Positions 10,798-21,054 of a stretch of DNA of 64,000 nt are shown in pieces. Every line of letters begins with the position of its first letter. Positions within the stretch are counted from its first letter, which is position 1. The notes beneath the pieces are model-generated. The model ran no database searches. It saw only the letters and a program-made list of their open reading frames with translations, and was not told where the DNA came from. A program made the translations under genes and the position numbers. The DNA lies in NCBI RefSeq assembly GCF_026262505.1, contig NC_067205.1:5022001-5086000 (forward strand), read 5' to 3'. Origin of the DNA: Trichomonas vaginalis G3. Its lineage: Eukaryota > Parabasalia > Trichomonadida > Trichomonadidae.

Positions 10798-11343
10798 TTG
10801 TTCTTCTTCAAAACATTCTCAAATTTTTTGTCAATGTCAGCAAACTTTTTTTCTAACATATTTTTAGAAAAATTAAAATTTTTATCTTTTAGAAAATTGT
10901 CTAGTGATTTGATATCTAATTCGAGACAAGCTTTTGACTCTAAAACTTCTGTCGACCATAAAATCTTACATAGTGTAAACAAGAAAGGTGAATTTGTTCT
11001 AAAGTTCTGTTTCTGGGAATATGACAAGAACCATAAAACATTAAGCAGAGCAGTCTTAAAATTTGTCAATGACAGACTTGTTGACAGAGATGACGCCGAT
11101 TGGAAAGATGAAGTCCAACAAAAGTTCTTAGAATGCAAGAAGGCACATGCGCTGTTCTTGAAGATGAAATAGAAAACAGAATAGAAGAGCTATTAAAGGA
11201 CAAAGAACTTTTACATAAATATGGTTCTGAGAAATTTGACATAACTCCACCAGAGAAGAAGAAGAAGAAAGAAAAGAAAGAAAAGAAAGAGAAAAAGTAG
11301 AAGAGAAGAAAGAACCTGAACCAGTTCCAGAGAAGGGAATATG
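10798..11343 (+). pseudogene. Broken plus-strand element gene with Lys/Glu-rich tail
   Basis: A plus-strand coding signal runs through FVLKFCFWEYDKNHKTLS and LVDRDDADWKDEVQQKF. It then shifts frame near 11155 into a charged helix (IENRIEELLKDKELLHKYG) followed by a run of Lys/Glu and an EPEPVPEKG end. At least two frameshifts separate the parts. The domain is not recognised. It faces the minus-strand genes on both sides. The antisense frame at 10731-11138 is judged a shadow. Confidence 0.4.
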
Positions 11344-11407
11344 ACATGTAAAAATAAAATTTTATTTTTAGAACATTTCTGGGTCAATGTCAATGTTCTC
11401 TTCCTCT

Positions 11408-11750
11408 TTAGGGCAAACACTGCTTAGACTCTAAAATCTTTTTACCCAATTTACCTTGAACTTCAACTATCTTAGACTCATAATATTCATAGTCGTCTGT
11501 CTTCTTTGGTTCATAAGGTATAACAAGTTTGTATGCTTTACCTTCTTTAAGGTTTGAGAACCTTCTGTCAAAATTTTCTTTGACTGCTAACAAACCTTCT
11601 ATGTCTAAGTCTTCAAAAGTTCACCACTTTTTCTAAACAACAGCAAACTTAAACTGGTGCAATGTTCCAAATTTGTCAAATGTAGACTTTTCAAAATTGT
11701 AGAAGTAAACATTCAAATATGCGAATGGAGCTACTTATCTTGACTTCTGT
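11408..11750 (-). pseudogene. Short broken element gene, function unknown
   Basis: The C-terminal 61 codons are open (ENFDRRFSNLKEGKAYKLV, YEPKKTDDYEYYESKIVEV). Upstream the signal continues in other frames (FDKFGTLHQFKFAVV), so a protein of about 110 residues has been broken by stops and shifts. The small basic/acidic beta-rich sequence could be a DNA-binding or virion protein, but no family is recognised. Confidence 0.35.
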
Positions 11751-11859
11751 CATGTACTTATTTACTGAATTTTCGTCATCTTTTCTATCGGATAAAAAAA
11801 TATTTTTTTTAAAATTTACTCAGAAAAATTTTTCTTTGTATATACACCATTCTGAACAT

Positions 11860-13047
11860 CTAAAAGACTTTTGACATTTGCCAAGAATGTCGTTTAGAAG
11901 CTGCCATATAACCATATTCTTGACAATATTGTTTATACGAATCGTACAATGACCTTTCATCTAATGACACAAAGTCAGTTTCATCTATGAACAGTTCATA
12001 TACACTCTTGTTTGCTTCTAACAATGTTTGTCTCTCTTCGGTATGTGGAATTTGTCTTGGATTGAACTTAGAAATATCTAATGTCATGAAATATGAGAAC
12101 AAGTGGTTGTAAAAGTCAGATGTCAAAGTTTCTGCTAAGTCGTCAAAATATTCTGTATCTTGCATATGAGAATCTGACGTTCTGACAACTACATATCTTC
12201 TGTCAGAACTTTCTAACTTCATCGGAACAGTTTGTTTGAAACCATAATGAAGTTTGCAACATTTTCACAAACTCTTTGGTCTTTATACTTTCTTTCAACA
12301 ACTCCAACTTTGTCTGTTATAAGACTCTTCAAAGCATCTGAGTTCAAAACTTTTGTTGTATCTATACTTTGAAGTTCATTGCAAACTATAAGTTTCATAT
12401 TCTCTATTGAAGAGTTAAATTTACCGCAGATGTTTTCTAAGTTTGTCATATTCGGATTCGAATAACCTTCTAACAGTTTGCATAAGATATCTGTAAAGAA
12501 TGTGTTCTTACCAGTTCCTTGTTTTCCAATTATAATGAGAGCAGTTTCATTTTTAGCACTTGGATGTTGTAAGATGTTTGCAAACCAACATAAGATATAC
12601 TCATAACTCTTTCGTTTCCATTGCATATAATTTCTTTGACATGGTCTAACCAAGCTTCTATAATATTTTCTTTCCATTCTACTTGTTCGTATTTATATCC
12701 AGTGAAGATAGAATAGAAGTTTGGAGAAGGTGTATAGAACTTTATACCTCGAACTGAAAAATCTTCTAACTTTGACAATAAGATATCCCAAGCATCTAAC
12801 ATCTTCATGCCAACTTGTACGACTTTTATTTTCTTAAGTTTCTGTCTACATTCTTGTTCAACACTATTGTTGCTCTTGGTTTGTTAAAGACAACATCCCA
12901 TTCTTTCATGACATAACATTCTGGGGCAGAGTCAACATAAATGACTAAACGTTTCAAATTCTCGACTGCTTTGTTATAGTCTCTAAATGGACACATATTT
13001 CTGAATGCTTGGAAGTCATAAAAATCTGAAACATCTATTCTGTACAT
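11860..13047 (-). pseudogene. SF3-type (D5/DUF5906-like) helicase, frameshifted
   Basis: Four adjoining minus-strand frames make one helicase of about 390 residues. The N-terminal piece (13047-12826) begins MYRIDVSDFYDFQAF. The second piece (to about 12615) ends HVKEIICNGN. The third carries the core: WFANILQHP, Walker A GKQGTGKNTFF, an acidic Walker-B-like IVCNELQ and sensor-1 NFIMVSN. The fourth (12222-11860) has the DRRYVVVRTS motif and the all-helical tail (FYNHLFSYFMTLDIS, ANKSVYELFIDETDF). This order is that of primase-associated superfamily 3 helicases of viruses and plasmids. Three frame changes (near 12830, 12615 and 12225) break it. Such a helicase would unwind the element's DNA in replication. 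Confidence 0.7.
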
Positions 13048-13074
13048 TTTATAAAAATAAAAAAAATATTTTTT

Positions 13075-13871
13075 TTATTCTTGACTTTGTTGCATTTGTT
13101 GCATTTGTTGTTCTTGAGCTATTTGTTGTTGAAGTTGTTCTTGTAATACAATACTTTCACCAGTTGCATCTTCCAATTCGAAACTTTCTGCCGTCATTGA
13201 CAAATACATAGGACATAAAAGTTTTACAGGAACAAAGTTTGCGTCAACTAATGTCAACGTTATACTTGCCAAAGTGTTTGAGTTCACTAAGGTTGAAAAT
13301 TCTGCATTCGAATGAACAATAGGCAAACCAGCAGAGAAAGTATTGTTTATACGCATAAGTATCTTTTGGTCATAATAGTTTCTGTCGACATTCGAATAAC
13401 ACTTTGAACCTAAGTTTGAAACAATATATAAGATTGGTGTGCTTAAATGTCAATGGAATAGACATTCCTTGTATGACACCTTTTCCTGTTATAGGAAACT
13501 GTTGGTAGTAAAAACCAGAATATAAGTTTTGTATTATAGCTCATATCGTTTATAGTAAACTCAGTCGGACATCCAAACATAATGAAACCTGCTCTAGTTG
13601 CAGCACATGTTACATCCGTCCTTAAAGTATTAAATAAGTCAACAAAACCTGTTGGTGGTATATCTGAGTAAGTATCTTCAAAGGAGTATTTTTTACCATT
13701 CACAACAATAAAGTCTTCTGGTGTCAAAAGAGCAAAACAGGCTTTAGTCGTCATTGTGTTTAAGGTTAGTTTACAATATCGTCCTTGAGGACTTTGTAAG
13801 TTTGTTGTTATAGAATTATATGACTCAGGGTTTTTAGTCGTAATAGTATAAACCATTATGTCTTCTGCCAT
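13075..13871 (-). pseudogene. Probable minor capsid (penton-like) protein, frameshifted
   Basis: The N-terminal 130 codons from ATG 13871 (MAEDIMVYTITTKNPES) and the C-terminal part (13356-13075: TLASITLTLVDANFVPVKL) belong to one beta-rich protein of about 265 residues. The join at about 13380-13520 uses all three frames, so at least two shifts are present. The alternating hydrophobic strands, a 'LxDxxxxPVxL' strand near the end and the position in the structural block fit a single-jelly-roll minor capsid protein of Mavericks. The last 30 residues are Gln/Met-rich. The family call is an inference from layout and strand pattern, not from a motif. Confidence 0.45.
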
Positions 13872-13875
13872 TTAC

Positions 13876-14169
13876 TTAGCAAATAAATTTTAATGAAATG
13901 TTGTGGTCGTCAAATATTTTTATGACGTCTGGGAAACTATATTTTAAGTTCAACGTTTCACCTCCTTTCATAACGTATATCTTGTCAATGACATTATATG
14001 AAACACCACAGCAACTAATGTCGGGTTCTATTTCTTTGATGTTTATATCGTCTGCCTCTGTCAAAAGTTTCAATAGTTCTTTCAAAACTTCATGAGGTGC
14101 AATGACATATGAGTTCACTTTTACAGGGTTGTGTTCGACCAAGTTTAACATTATACTAAAGCTTGACAA
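13876..14169 (-). CDS. Element protein, 97 residues, unknown
   Basis: Begins MSSFSIMLNLVEHNPVKV and is open to 13876, four bases before the start of the next gene. It contains one helix-rich section (APHEVLKELLKLLTEAD) and a C-terminal beta-rich section, with two cysteines in a row (DISCCGVSY). No family is recognised. The start overlaps the end of the upstream gene by 19 bases, as expected of a compact virus-like operon. Whether it is intact is unclear. Confidence 0.5.
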   Translation of the reverse strand: MSSFSIMLNLVEHNPVKVNSYVIAPHEVLKELLKLLTEADDINIKEIEPDISCCGVSYNVIDKIYVMKGGETLNLKYSFPDVIKIFDDHNISLKFIC

Positions 14170-14411
14170 ATCTTCTCCTGAGTTTGAAGTTTGTCTTTCA
14201 GTTGTTGGTAGTCATTTCGAATATCTGCAACAGAACTTAAGTCTCTGCTAACTTCAGGATATGTTGGTTGTTCTTTTACAGGAACAATTGTTATACCATC
14301 TTCGTCTTCGTATGGTTTCCCCACTTCAACATCTCTTTCTTTGACATTGACAACAACACTTTGACTGTTTGTTTGAGTTGGTGAATTTAACTTCACATCT
14401 GCCACCGCCAT
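14151..14411 (-). CDS. Element protein, 86 residues, with C-terminal coiled coil
   Basis: Starts MAVADVKLNSPTQTNSQ. The first 60 residues are polar and probably disordered (VKEQPTYPEVSRDL). The last 25 form an amphipathic helix (DYQQLKDKLQTQEKIC). It overlaps the following gene by 19 bases. Function unknown; possibly a small virion or assembly protein. Confidence 0.5.
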   Translation of the reverse strand: MAVADVKLNSPTQTNSQSVVVNVKERDVEVGKPYEDEDGITIVPVKEQPTYPEVSRDLSSVADIRNDYQQLKDKLQTQEKICQALV

Positions 14412-14473
14412 TAAACCTTTTGAAACACTACGCTTCTATTTTTCGGAAATGACATTTTACTTAGAATAAAAAG

Positions 14474-14703
14474 ATGGACGTATTCGAGTATCTCTTCGAA
14501 TTGAAGCAGAACAAAGTTTACACACACAAACAATACAAATACATTGACAGAATAGTTCTTTACACAAACAATGGAAAATGTTATAGAATAGCAGTCTTTG
14601 CTGAACCAAAATATTTTCATAAAGCAAAGAAAGTTGGTATAACGAAATGGTGAAAGTTCTTGAAGCAGACAAAAATATAACAACAAAACTACGATATTTC
14701 TAA
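14474..14703 (+). CDS. Small plus-strand element gene, about 75 residues, one frameshift
   Basis: From ATG 14474 the frame reads MDVFEYLFELKQNKVYTH and on to HKAKKVGITKW with a stop at 14651-14653 (59 codons). A neighbouring frame continues MVKVLEADKNITTKLRYF to a TAA at 14701-14703, so a single-base change near 14647 probably truncates a protein of about 75 residues. It is beta-rich and basic (KYIDRIVLYTNNGKCYRIAV). It is the only plausible plus-strand gene inside the structural cluster, placed between two minus-strand genes. No family is recognised. Confidence 0.5.
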
Positions 14704-14781
14704 AGGTAAGTTTATAATACAATTATGTCAAAACTGGCGTACTGTCAATATTTGACGGAGAGAAGTCAGTTCAAGAACAAC

Positions 14782-16382
14782 TTACTGACCTGCTGCCAAA
14801 ATCTGCTCGATGGAAGCTGTCGTTATACCAATCTGAGGAGCCCCAGCAGGTTTCATCGAACGAATCTTCAAAAGAGCATCTTCCGTGAAAAGTGCTATTG
14901 GTTTTGTAAACTTCTTTGCTTTCAATTCATCTGGACCGTCTCTGTCACCAGTATATTGTATTTGAACTGTACCAACAGTTGAAATACCACCCATAAAGTC
15001 TTCTGAGTCAGCAAATGGAATGCCAAGCCAAAAGTTTGAACGGTCTCCATTTGTATATTGAGTTTTTTGACCTCCTGTATGAGTCCATACTTTCACATAT
15101 GGCATAATAGAACTTTGCATTTCAGGGTTAATGGTTGTTGTGAAGTTGTTGTTAAAGTTCATAGCATCTAATGTCAAGTTGTATGACCTCATATCCTCAA
15201 CTGTAGAATATTCTTCTCTTGGATAATATTTGCCATCTATGTTTATATGATATTTAATACCAGGGTTGTAGAAACAAGAATAGTCATTTATAGTTCGTCT
15301 GAACAGTACAAACATAGTATCTGCATGTTTCATTGCAGTTGTTAAAGCAATATCTGTTCTTGCACCTGGGTCAGCACTTTGGTTTCCAACTTCACCTGCA
15401 AAGTCTTTGACAGATATTTGGTGTATAGGGAACATAAGTGGAACTGCAATATATTTGGCAGCTAAAGCATTTGAAATATCTGGGTCCAACATATAGACTG
15501 CAAGTCTGCTTTCTATTCTCTTGCATTCAAATTTTTCGCATGTGAACTTAACTGGGTCCCAAGCATCTCCAGCAGCATTGAAATAATAGTTTACTTCAGT
15601 GTTGAGTTTTGAGAAACCAAAGTCTAAGTCAACTTTGTCTTTGCAAAAGTCGGCGAATGACGTTTATTTGTTCCCTACGTCTGTAAGAGTGAATGGGTCT
15701 TGTGTTGGTGCAATGACTAAGTTATTTTTGCTTGGAGTAAGTTCGATAGAAATTTTTCCTGCCCAGTTTGGCAAGTATCTTAAAAACCTGAAGATGAGGA
15801 AAGATGACAAAGGAACTCTAAGTTTCAGTTTTACTTTGGCAGCTTCCATCTGAACCAGAAAGGTTAACATAAACTCCTGGAACGTTAGGGTCAAGTCTTC
15901 TTATTTTCTCAATAGTTGCATACTGGTCTGTTTGTTCTCTAGCTTGTGGTTGTACTGAGTTTCTCAAAGCGAACCATTCATAGTTTGCCCATGTTACTGT
16001 TTGAACTAAGTCAGAGTTAGAATATATCTTATATCCCATGAAAACTTCTGGAGCATATTGGTATCCGACATAGAAAATTCCATTGCAACCTTTCTTGTCA
16101 GACAACTTGGCAGAAGGTTTTATTTCAATGTCTTGTTCCACGTATAAGAATGAGTTGTCAATAGAAAATAATATGAAACCTGTCGCAAGCAATATCTACT
16201 GTTGTTGAAGAACCTTCTCCAAACTCACCTACGTTTCCATAAGAAACAGCAGTTGTATATTCGTAAGTTCCAGGAACTATTTCTGACCTTCTAATGGCAT
16301 TGTCGCATTCGTTATACCATTCGGAAACATTTCCGTTCATGGCATCCAAAACTGTTGGCGTTATATTCTGAGCGGCGTACAT
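14782..16382 (-). pseudogene. Double-jelly-roll-like major capsid protein, broken
   Basis: A protein of about 530 residues starting MYAAQNITPTVLDAMNGNVS at 16382. Beta-rich segments run throughout: YEYTTAVSYGNVGEF, LFSIDNSFLYVEQDIEI, WAGKISIELTPSKNNLVIAP (the strand-turn signature of Maverick capsid proteins), IDGKYYPREEYSTVEDM and the C-terminal strand TVGTVQIQYTGDRDGP. Two frameshifts (about 16160-16190 and 15820-15890) and one in-frame TAA (15664-15666) break it; after that stop the same frame is open to 14782. In the intact element it would build the icosahedral shell. As it stands, only fragments can be translated. Confidence 0.7.
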
Positions 16383-16414
16383 TTCATATGAGTAAAAATA
16401 TAGAATAGTTGGAT

Positions 16415-17502
16415 TTATATGTCATAATAGAACCCACGTGGACCAAGCTTTACTTTCTTCCTGACTGAGTTTTTAACTCTTCTTTTTCCTTCATTGCCCT
16501 CTGCTTGAAGTTGTTGCATCTTTGCATTATGTTCATCTAGTATGTTGCAAATTTCCCATGTCCTTTTTGCCTTTTGGCTCTGGTCGCCCATCTCAGGTAA
16601 CCTATATCCTAGAAAGAGTTTGTCATAGTCTGTATTTGAGTCTTCGCGTATTGTTTGCATGACTCTTTCCTGAGTTTCCGGTTCAAGCTCTTCAAACAGT
16701 GCCTGTCCATATGGAATATGCTCGTTTCCAAATATATGTTTTTGTAGCCATTCTGGTTTTCTTTCCATGTTACCAACTATATCTTTTGTGAATGGGAAAG
16801 CTTCTACCCAATCTTTCAGTCTTGCGTCGTTTATTTCTGTAGTTGGTTTTATTTTGTCAAGGAACATGTTTTTCAATACTAACATTTCATTTGGTACTGT
16901 CCATTTGAGTTTTCTTAAATATTCATCCCTTCTCAGTTCATTGTCTGCAAAGTAAGTTTTTATGACATTTTGTAAACTTTCGTTTGCAAGGTCATGTACA
17001 ATAGGTTCTCTTCCTTCGCTCTCCCTAACTTTCTTTCTAAACTCTTCACCAAATATACCATCTCTATGGTTCTGTGTAGTTCTTTGAGATAAATGTTCTA
17101 GAACGTCAGGTGTTATATTTCCATCAGCCATGTTCATTTCATACTGGTCCAAAATATCTGCATGTTTCATATCTTTCAATGGCATTAAAGCCGCGCTGAA
17201 AATACCAGCTATATCTCGTTCACCATTCGCTTCCATTGCGTCTACAACTTCTTGGAATTGAGGTTGTAAGTTTATGAACCACCTATCCGGATTAGCTTTA
17301 TGACCCCATCTCATTGTAGTTCCATCGTCTGCAGAAACAAAAGTAGGTTTGTTTCCATCTTGGTTAGGTTCTGAATGAACTTTAAACAATGTTTCATTTC
17401 TATATGTTTTCTTGAAATTTAACCTTTTATTTTCACCGAGTTCATCCGAAGATTGAACGTTAAATGCTCGTAAGTAAAAAGGTTGTTGTATTTGCGTACA
17501 TT
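16415..17502 (-). pseudogene. Element protein of about 362 residues, one frameshift near the start
   Basis: An open frame of 324 codons (17389-16415) reads upstream through FYLRAFNVQSSDELGENK. An ATG at 17502 (MYANTTTF) is in another frame; loss of one base from the A run at 17477-17481 (T run on the coding strand) would connect them. The protein is hydrophilic and mostly helical: ERDIAGIFSAALMPLKDM, ESLQNVIKTYFADNELRRD, NIPYGQALFEEL-type segments, and a basic end (GKRRVKNSVRKKVKLGPRG). It lies between the capsid gene (33 bases) and a coiled-coil/acidic gene (5 bases). No family is recognised; a minor virion or scaffold protein is plausible from position. Confidence 0.5.
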
Positions 17503-17506
17503 TTTT

Positions 17507-18194
17507 TCAGTTCTTCCATTCTTGCTGAATATTTTCATCTGATGTTGGAGTCTTTTGTATGTCGGCGAACATTTTTCGATATTCTTCTACTATGTCAGCC
17601 GAATTTTTTTTAGACTCTTGGAAAGATTCCATATTCTCCGCATACTCTTGTTGAGGGTCAAGATTTTTCGGCTGTTCCAAATCTTCATCTAGTTCTGTGA
17701 AGTTAGTTTCCAAAGGAGGCTTGTTCGTTTCCTTCAGGCTCTTCTAGCTGTTGTTGCTGAACTATTTCTTCCATGTCTGGTTGTATCTGAACTTCTTCCT
17801 GTGGAGTTTCTTGTACCTCATCTGCTGGCATTTCATATATTCCGAGACCGTTTTCAACAATTTCCCTATCTACGTCATCCGCATTCATAAGCTTTTGTTC
17901 TTTCGTTCCGTCTCTATTTTTTACGCGTTTCATGACGAAAGTTGAATTGTCATTTAGCTCTGACATCAAATATCTCGGAGTAAATTCATCCATGTCATTT
18001 GGATGATATGCTATTAAATCATATCCCTTAGCGAGCTTGTATTTTCCAGGTTTGAGATTATATCCGTTTTGGTGCTGAGCCATAAAGCTAAATAGGTTCG
18101 GGTCAGTATTTCCATCCTTGAACTTTCCAATAGCTTCTTTATATCTGTCACTAAAGTCAACAGTATCTGGGAAACCACACTCTTCTTTAAGCAT
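17507..18194 (-). pseudogene. Element protein of about 228 residues, one frameshift
   Basis: The ATG at 18194 follows the previous gene's stop by two bases. The first 163 codons carry a small folded part (YKEAIGKFKDGNTDPNLFSF, GKYKLAKGYDLIAYHPNDMD) and an acidic Gln-rich tail. The frame then ends at 17703, but a second frame opening at TTG 17713 continues the acidic character (TNFTELDEDLEQPKNLDPQ) for 68 codons. A single-base change in the short T or C run near 17710 joins them. It may equally be two genes with an 11-base overlap. No family is recognised. Confidence 0.5.
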
Positions 18195-18196
18195 TT

Positions 18197-19329
18197 TTAA
18201 GAATTCTTGGTTTCCTTGTTCTCTACTTCTTTTATGTCCTTGCTCTGTTTGTGGTGTTGTTGTGCAGGGTTTTGAACTGTTGGTTGCTGTGCTGGTTGTT
18301 GTGTTGGTTGTTGTGTTGGTTTTGGTGCATGCCTGTGTCTATGTCCATGTGACGATGTAAATGTTTTAGGTAGTCCTGGTGCAGGTGCTTCTCTTGGAGG
18401 GTTTGGTGGTATATAAGTTCCACCAGCTGGCACATATGTTCCATCTGCAGCGTAATGTCCTACCTGACTTTTCGTTTTTAAGAAAGCATTTACTAGGTCT
18501 GTTTTGGTCTGTTGTAACTCTTTTCTTGACTTTCCACAACAGTTGCTCTAACGGCGTCATAGGCACTTTGAACTGCCTGTCTCGTTGCTGCATCTGTTAT
18601 TTTCGTCATATTTTGTGCTACTTCTTTTAACTCTTTGTCGAAACCTTCAGACTTCAGTTTCTTTCCAGATGAGAAGTCGTTCACTAGTTTCACCTTACTA
18701 TGAAGAGCTTCGAAGGCATTCTTAAAGTCAGCATTCGTTAAAGCTTCATTTGAACTGTCTTCATCCGCTTGTATTTTTGTCCTTATTGACCCTATAAGTT
18801 GGGCTGCTTTAGCGTTGGCTTGGGCATCTAACCAGTCATTATATAGCTTTTATATATTCTGCGCTTTTTCATTGCCTTTTGCATGGCTGCGTCGTTATTT
18901 TTACTTTCTTGTGCTAAGTTTTCATACTGTACGGTTTGGTTTTGCAACTGTAAAAGTTTTTCTGCCTTTACATTTGCTTCAACTTCTTTTTTTATACTCA
19001 TCGCTATCCATATATGTTCTTCAGGGCTTTTTGTTTTATTTCTTCATCTTTCAGTACTTTATATTGAGTAGTATGGTTTTTCAAATTTATAACATCTTGT
19101 TCCATTTTTGCTAGTTCTGCTGCTTTTTCTGACACTTTCTTCGCATATTCCTCTGTACTTAGTTCTTTAGTTGTTCTTCTTTCTTCTTTTTCTCTACGTT
19201 TAACTCATTGAGTTTCTTTGTGTGTCTGTCATATTCTAGTTTCTTTTCGTTTTCACTTATTTGTTTCTGTATGTCTATGTTTGACTTTTTGACATCTGTT
19301 ATTTGATTTTTGAGTGAACTCAAATTCAT
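18197..19329 (-). pseudogene. Long coiled-coil element protein with Pro/Gln/His tail, frameshifted
   Basis: From ATG 19329 (MNLSSLKNQITDVKKSNI) a coiled coil of about 250 residues runs to 18500 through several frames: KKVSEKAAELAKMEQDVINL, AEKLLQLQNQTVQYENLAQ, NDWLDAQANAKAAQLIGS, KLVNDFSSGKKLKSEGFD. The last 100 residues are unstructured, with GGTYIPPNPPREAPAPG, a His/Arg patch (SSHGHRHRHAPK) and QQPTQQPAQQP repeats. Breaks lie near 19200, 19000, 18840 and 18530. The start codon overlaps the preceding stop (ATGA). Position and shape suggest a virion scaffold or fibre-like protein. Confidence 0.45.
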
Positions 19330-19586
19330 TTGACTTTGAGGGTTATAGCTGTTCCGTCTGCAGCTCCACCATAGCCTGCCATTTTCGCTAAAAGTGCCGC
19401 TCTTAAACCTCCACTCTGTGCACCAATAACTCGGTTTAAAAGCATAGGATTGCTTGACATTTGTTGCAACATAGTGGGGTCATTCATCATTTGTTGTTGC
19501 AACTGTTGTTGTGGTGTCAGTTTTACTATTGGATGTTTCAATGCTCTCTTCCTCTTACGTATATTCTTACGTAGCTTACGTGGCAT
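19326..19586 (-). CDS. Small basic element protein, 86 residues
   Basis: Begins MPRKLRKNIRKRKRALKHP, an Arg/Lys-rich stretch like those of viral DNA-condensing core peptides. Then come a Gln/Met-rich middle (QQQLQQQMMNDPTMLQQM) and a small Ala/Gly/Leu-rich hydrophobic end (GGLRAALLAKMAGYGGAA). The stop overlaps the next gene's start as ATGA. The frame is intact. A DNA-packaging or membrane-active virion peptide is a reasonable inference, but no family match can be claimed. Confidence 0.5.
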   Translation of the reverse strand: MPRKLRKNIRKRKRALKHPIVKLTPQQQLQQQMMNDPTMLQQMSSNPMLLNRVIGAQSGGLRAALLAKMAGYGGAADGTAITLKVK

Positions 19587-20046
19587 TTTAAGTGAAGTTA
19601 AAAAGCGGTTTTTGACAGATGTTTATATGACACTTTTTGTTCAGCACAAAAAACTACTCGGTCAAAGTGTTGTCAGTTTTGTAAAATAACCGTCCTATCT
19701 CATTCTATAAGGGGGAAAGGCTTCTCAAAGTATACTTCCTTGGAACGCCTGTAACTTTTCCTGTAGCGACGATAGACCCTTACTTGTCCGGACAAAGTTA
19801 TACTATTTTGAGTGCTCTACAAAAAAGTCAACAGCGACGACTCTCAAAAACCGTTGTGTAAAAAGTTTTACCGTTGGACAAAAAAGTATATATAGAAAAC
19901 AAAAAACGTTTATAGTTCATTCAATATTTGAGATGGAACGGTTTTCCAACGGTAACTATTAAATAAAATAAAAAAATAGAGGGGGTCTCCGTTGACGAAA
20001 ACGGTTTATTAAACTCTTATTGAAAAAAACAGTTTATTTTTGTCTA
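19587..20046. promoter_or_regulatory. Divergent promoter region of the element
   Basis: 460 bases between the minus-strand structural block and the plus-strand gene at 20047. It is less AT-rich than cellular spacers, with several GTTTTACCGTTGG / AACGGTTTTCC / CCGTTGACGAAAACGGTTT motifs in both directions and a TATATATAG box near 19888. Stops occur in all frames. A shared control region for both arms fits the geometry. Trichomonad cellular genes use an initiator instead of a TATA box, so the element may carry its own promoter type. Confidence 0.4.
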
Positions 20047-21012
20047 ATGGCATTCGCTAGCGTGTTCGCTCCAAATTCACCTGAAGAAATTGCTTGCAGA
20101 CTTTCAGCACCCACAGGTTTAGAACCTCAATATCAAACTGCAGCATCTACACATTCTCCAAGCAGAACAGACAATTCAAATTCAAATTTGTCCTGCAATT
20201 CACTCAATCCAAAGCCACTTTCACTACCAAAAACAATACCAAACGAGCTCCGTATTACAAAGAACCACAGCAACGCTGAACTACGCAAAATACTACTCAG
20301 ATTGTCTGAAGAATACTTCAATTCAAAGCCAGAAGAAAGAGTTCCTGCAACTTTTAACAAAGAATATTGTGAACAACTCAACAAAGTTCTTGCAGACTTT
20401 ACCAAACTACAAAAAGAAACACCTGACCCATTCGAATTAGGTGACACAATTGTCAACTATTTTCCAACAATAACAAAGATAATGGTTGACAGAACTATAT
20501 GTCAGCTTATTGAAAGTCTTCCACCCAAAGCTGCAAAAAAAGTCGAACAGCTTTGGGTCGAATTCAAATCAAAGAGTTACGGATATCAGGATGACGAAGA
20601 AGAACGTGAGTACGGACAAGAAACAGCAAAATGGCAATGTCTTAGCTCACTCAACCCCAAGTTCAAACCATTATTTTACTCAGACAACAACACAATTCAA
20701 GTACGCAAAATTGCTATTCATTTCGTTAACCAAGCAGAAGACATTGAAGAAGGAGACTCTATCTCAGTTTATGTTTGCTACTGCAAGTTTTTCAAGGACG
20801 AATTTGGAGGACCAATTCTCATGCATGTCTTCAAGCCACATCAGCAACTCTACGTTGAAACTGAAATAACACTCATGCATGGAATGTATCTCAAGTTTGA
20901 AAGCCAATTGGAAAACACATACAACATTTGGCTTTCATACATTCAGTTCGATACACCAGATGACTTTGATGTTGAAGAAGAAGAGTCCTCCGAATTCACA
21001 CCAGAAGACTAA
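20047..21012 (+). CDS. Unknown protein, 321 residues, beside the element
   Basis: ATG at 20047 (MAFASVFAPNSPEEIACRLS); the longer TTG-initiated frame is not used. The first 80 residues are Ser/Pro/Asn-rich and disordered. The middle is helical (AELRKILLRLSEEYFNSKP, YCEQLNKVLADFTKLQKET, DTIVNYFPTITKIMVDRTI). The last third is beta-rich (DSISVYVCYCKFFKDEFGG, KPHQQLYVETEITLMHGMY) with an acidic tail. The frame is intact, unlike its neighbours in the element. Codons are C/A-rich compared with the cellular genes. A stem-loop and T tract follow the stop. No family is recognised. It may belong to the element or be a nested repeat gene. Confidence 0.6.
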   Translation: MAFASVFAPNSPEEIACRLSAPTGLEPQYQTAASTHSPSRTDNSNSNLSCNSLNPKPLSLPKTIPNELRITKNHSNAELRKILLRLSEEYFNSKPEERVPATFNKEYCEQLNKVLADFTKLQKETPDPFELGDTIVNYFPTITKIMVDRTICQLIESLPPKAAKKVEQLWVEFKSKSYGYQDDEEEREYGQETAKWQCLSSLNPKFKPLFYSDNNTIQVRKIAIHFVNQAEDIEEGDSISVYVCYCKFFKDEFGGPILMHVFKPHQQLYVETEITLMHGMYLKFESQLENTYNIWLSYIQFDTPDDFDVEEEESSEFTPED

Positions 21013-21054
21013 CAATTTTCCGAATAAAAACTTCATTTATACTAAACATCTTCA

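Noticed and set aside
10731-11138. Minus-strand 135-codon frame over the broken plus-strand element gene
   Set aside because: The plus strand gives the more protein-like charged helix and acidic/basic tail; the minus frame is Ser/Phe/Leu-rich as expected for its antisense.
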